Assembly: GCA_007128525.1 (NCBI GenBank)
Contig: SKXG01000004.1
Location: 1 to 6,166 of the forward strand
Length of the DNA: 6,166 bases
Direction: 5' to 3'
Source of the DNA: Pseudomonadales bacterium
GTDB lineage: Bacteria; Pseudomonadota; Gammaproteobacteria; Pseudomonadales; Azotimanducaceae
Shown here one piece after another: positions 5,937 to 6,166 of the stretch (position 1 is the stretch's first letter; each line of letters opens with the position of its first letter). Made by a program: the position numbers and the translations under genes. The notes beneath the pieces are model-generated. The model saw only the letters and a program-made list of their open reading frames with translations, was not told the origin of the DNA and searched no databases.

Positions 5937-6166
5937 ATGAAGATTCTGATTCTCGGTGCTGGTCAGGTGGGGGGCACGCTGGCCGAAAACCTGGCCCGTG
6001 AGGCCTTTGATGTGACGCTGGTCGACAAAGACGGCGCCCGGCTGCGGGAACTGCGTGACCGCCTGGACATACAGACTGTGCAAGGCATTGCCTCGCACCC
6101 CGACGTGCTGCGTCGCGCCGGTGCCGATGATGCCGATATTCTGATTGCCGTCACCAACAGCGATGA
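5937..6166 (+). CDS. trkA: Trk potassium uptake regulator TrkA, N-terminal part (runs off the window)
   Basis: TrkA is the peripheral cytoplasmic subunit that binds NAD(H) and nucleotides and gates the TrkH/TrkG potassium channel. The 76 complete codons present form the start of the first RCK/Rossmann domain. The nucleotide-binding loop is Gly-Ala-Gly-Gln-Val-Gly-Gly at residues 7-13, and Asp30 ends the second strand, where it would contact the ribose. The stretches TLAENLA (14-20), Ser-His-Pro (53-55) and AVTNSD (71-76) closely match E. coli TrkA. The full protein is normally about 458 residues, so most lies beyond the window. The start gives the standard Met-Lys-Ile-Leu-Ile-Leu N-terminus but has only a weak GAG 8 nt upstream as ribosome binding site. 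In related genomes trkA directly follows rsmB; here a reversed CoA-transferase gene lies between them. Confidence 0.96.
   Translation, partial: MKILILGAGQVGGTLAENLAREAFDVTLVDKDGARLRELRDRLDIQTVQGIASHPDVLRRAGADDADILIAVTNSD

Noticed and set aside
5796..6098. Minus-strand open frame of 100 codons across the trkA start
   Set aside because: It is antisense to the well-identified TrkA N-terminus and covers a probable promoter. No motif or ribosome binding site supports it.

Overview
The window is GC-rich, densely coded bacterial DNA. It carries the housekeeping block lysM / def-fmt-rsmB / trkA, with lysM divergent from def. The same genes in the same order are known from gammaproteobacteria (for example PA0020-PA0016 of Pseudomonas aeruginosa), and the Fmt, RsmB and TrkA sequences resemble gammaproteobacterial ones. 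I therefore infer a gammaproteobacterium, but cannot name a genus.

Layout. Positions 1-169 (minus) hold the first 56 codons of a secreted LysM-domain protein. A 194-bp divergent spacer follows, with a clear lysM ribosome binding site, weak promoter candidates and a 13-bp palindrome. Three plus-strand genes come next: def (364-867), fmt (890-1879) and rsmB (1876-3234). def and fmt are 22 bp apart, and fmt and rsmB overlap by 4 bp (ATGA), so this looks like one operon. rsmB ends 22 bp from the end of a large convergent gene (about 3257-5695, minus) encoding a tandem-domain class III (CaiB/BaiF) CoA-transferase. A 241-bp divergent spacer with an extended -10 box and two inverted repeats separates it from trkA, whose first 76 codons (5937-6166, plus) close the window.

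How the genes work together. Fmt formylates initiator Met-tRNA and Def removes the formyl group from new proteins, so the two are opposite ends of one cycle. RsmB methylates 16S rRNA and shares their link to translation. TrkA is the regulatory subunit of the Trk potassium uptake system, and the LysM protein is probably a cell-wall-binding envelope protein.

The unusual item is the CoA-transferase. It separates rsmB from trkA, genes that are normally adjacent, and runs in the opposite direction. It is two CaiB-like halves in one chain. Only the C-terminal half keeps the catalytic aspartate; the N-terminal half has serine at the aligned position. This active-half plus inactive-half layout is known from the DMSP CoA-transferase/lyase DddD, but the substrate here cannot be read from the sequence. 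I saw no RNA genes, CRISPR arrays, insertion sequences or other mobile elements.
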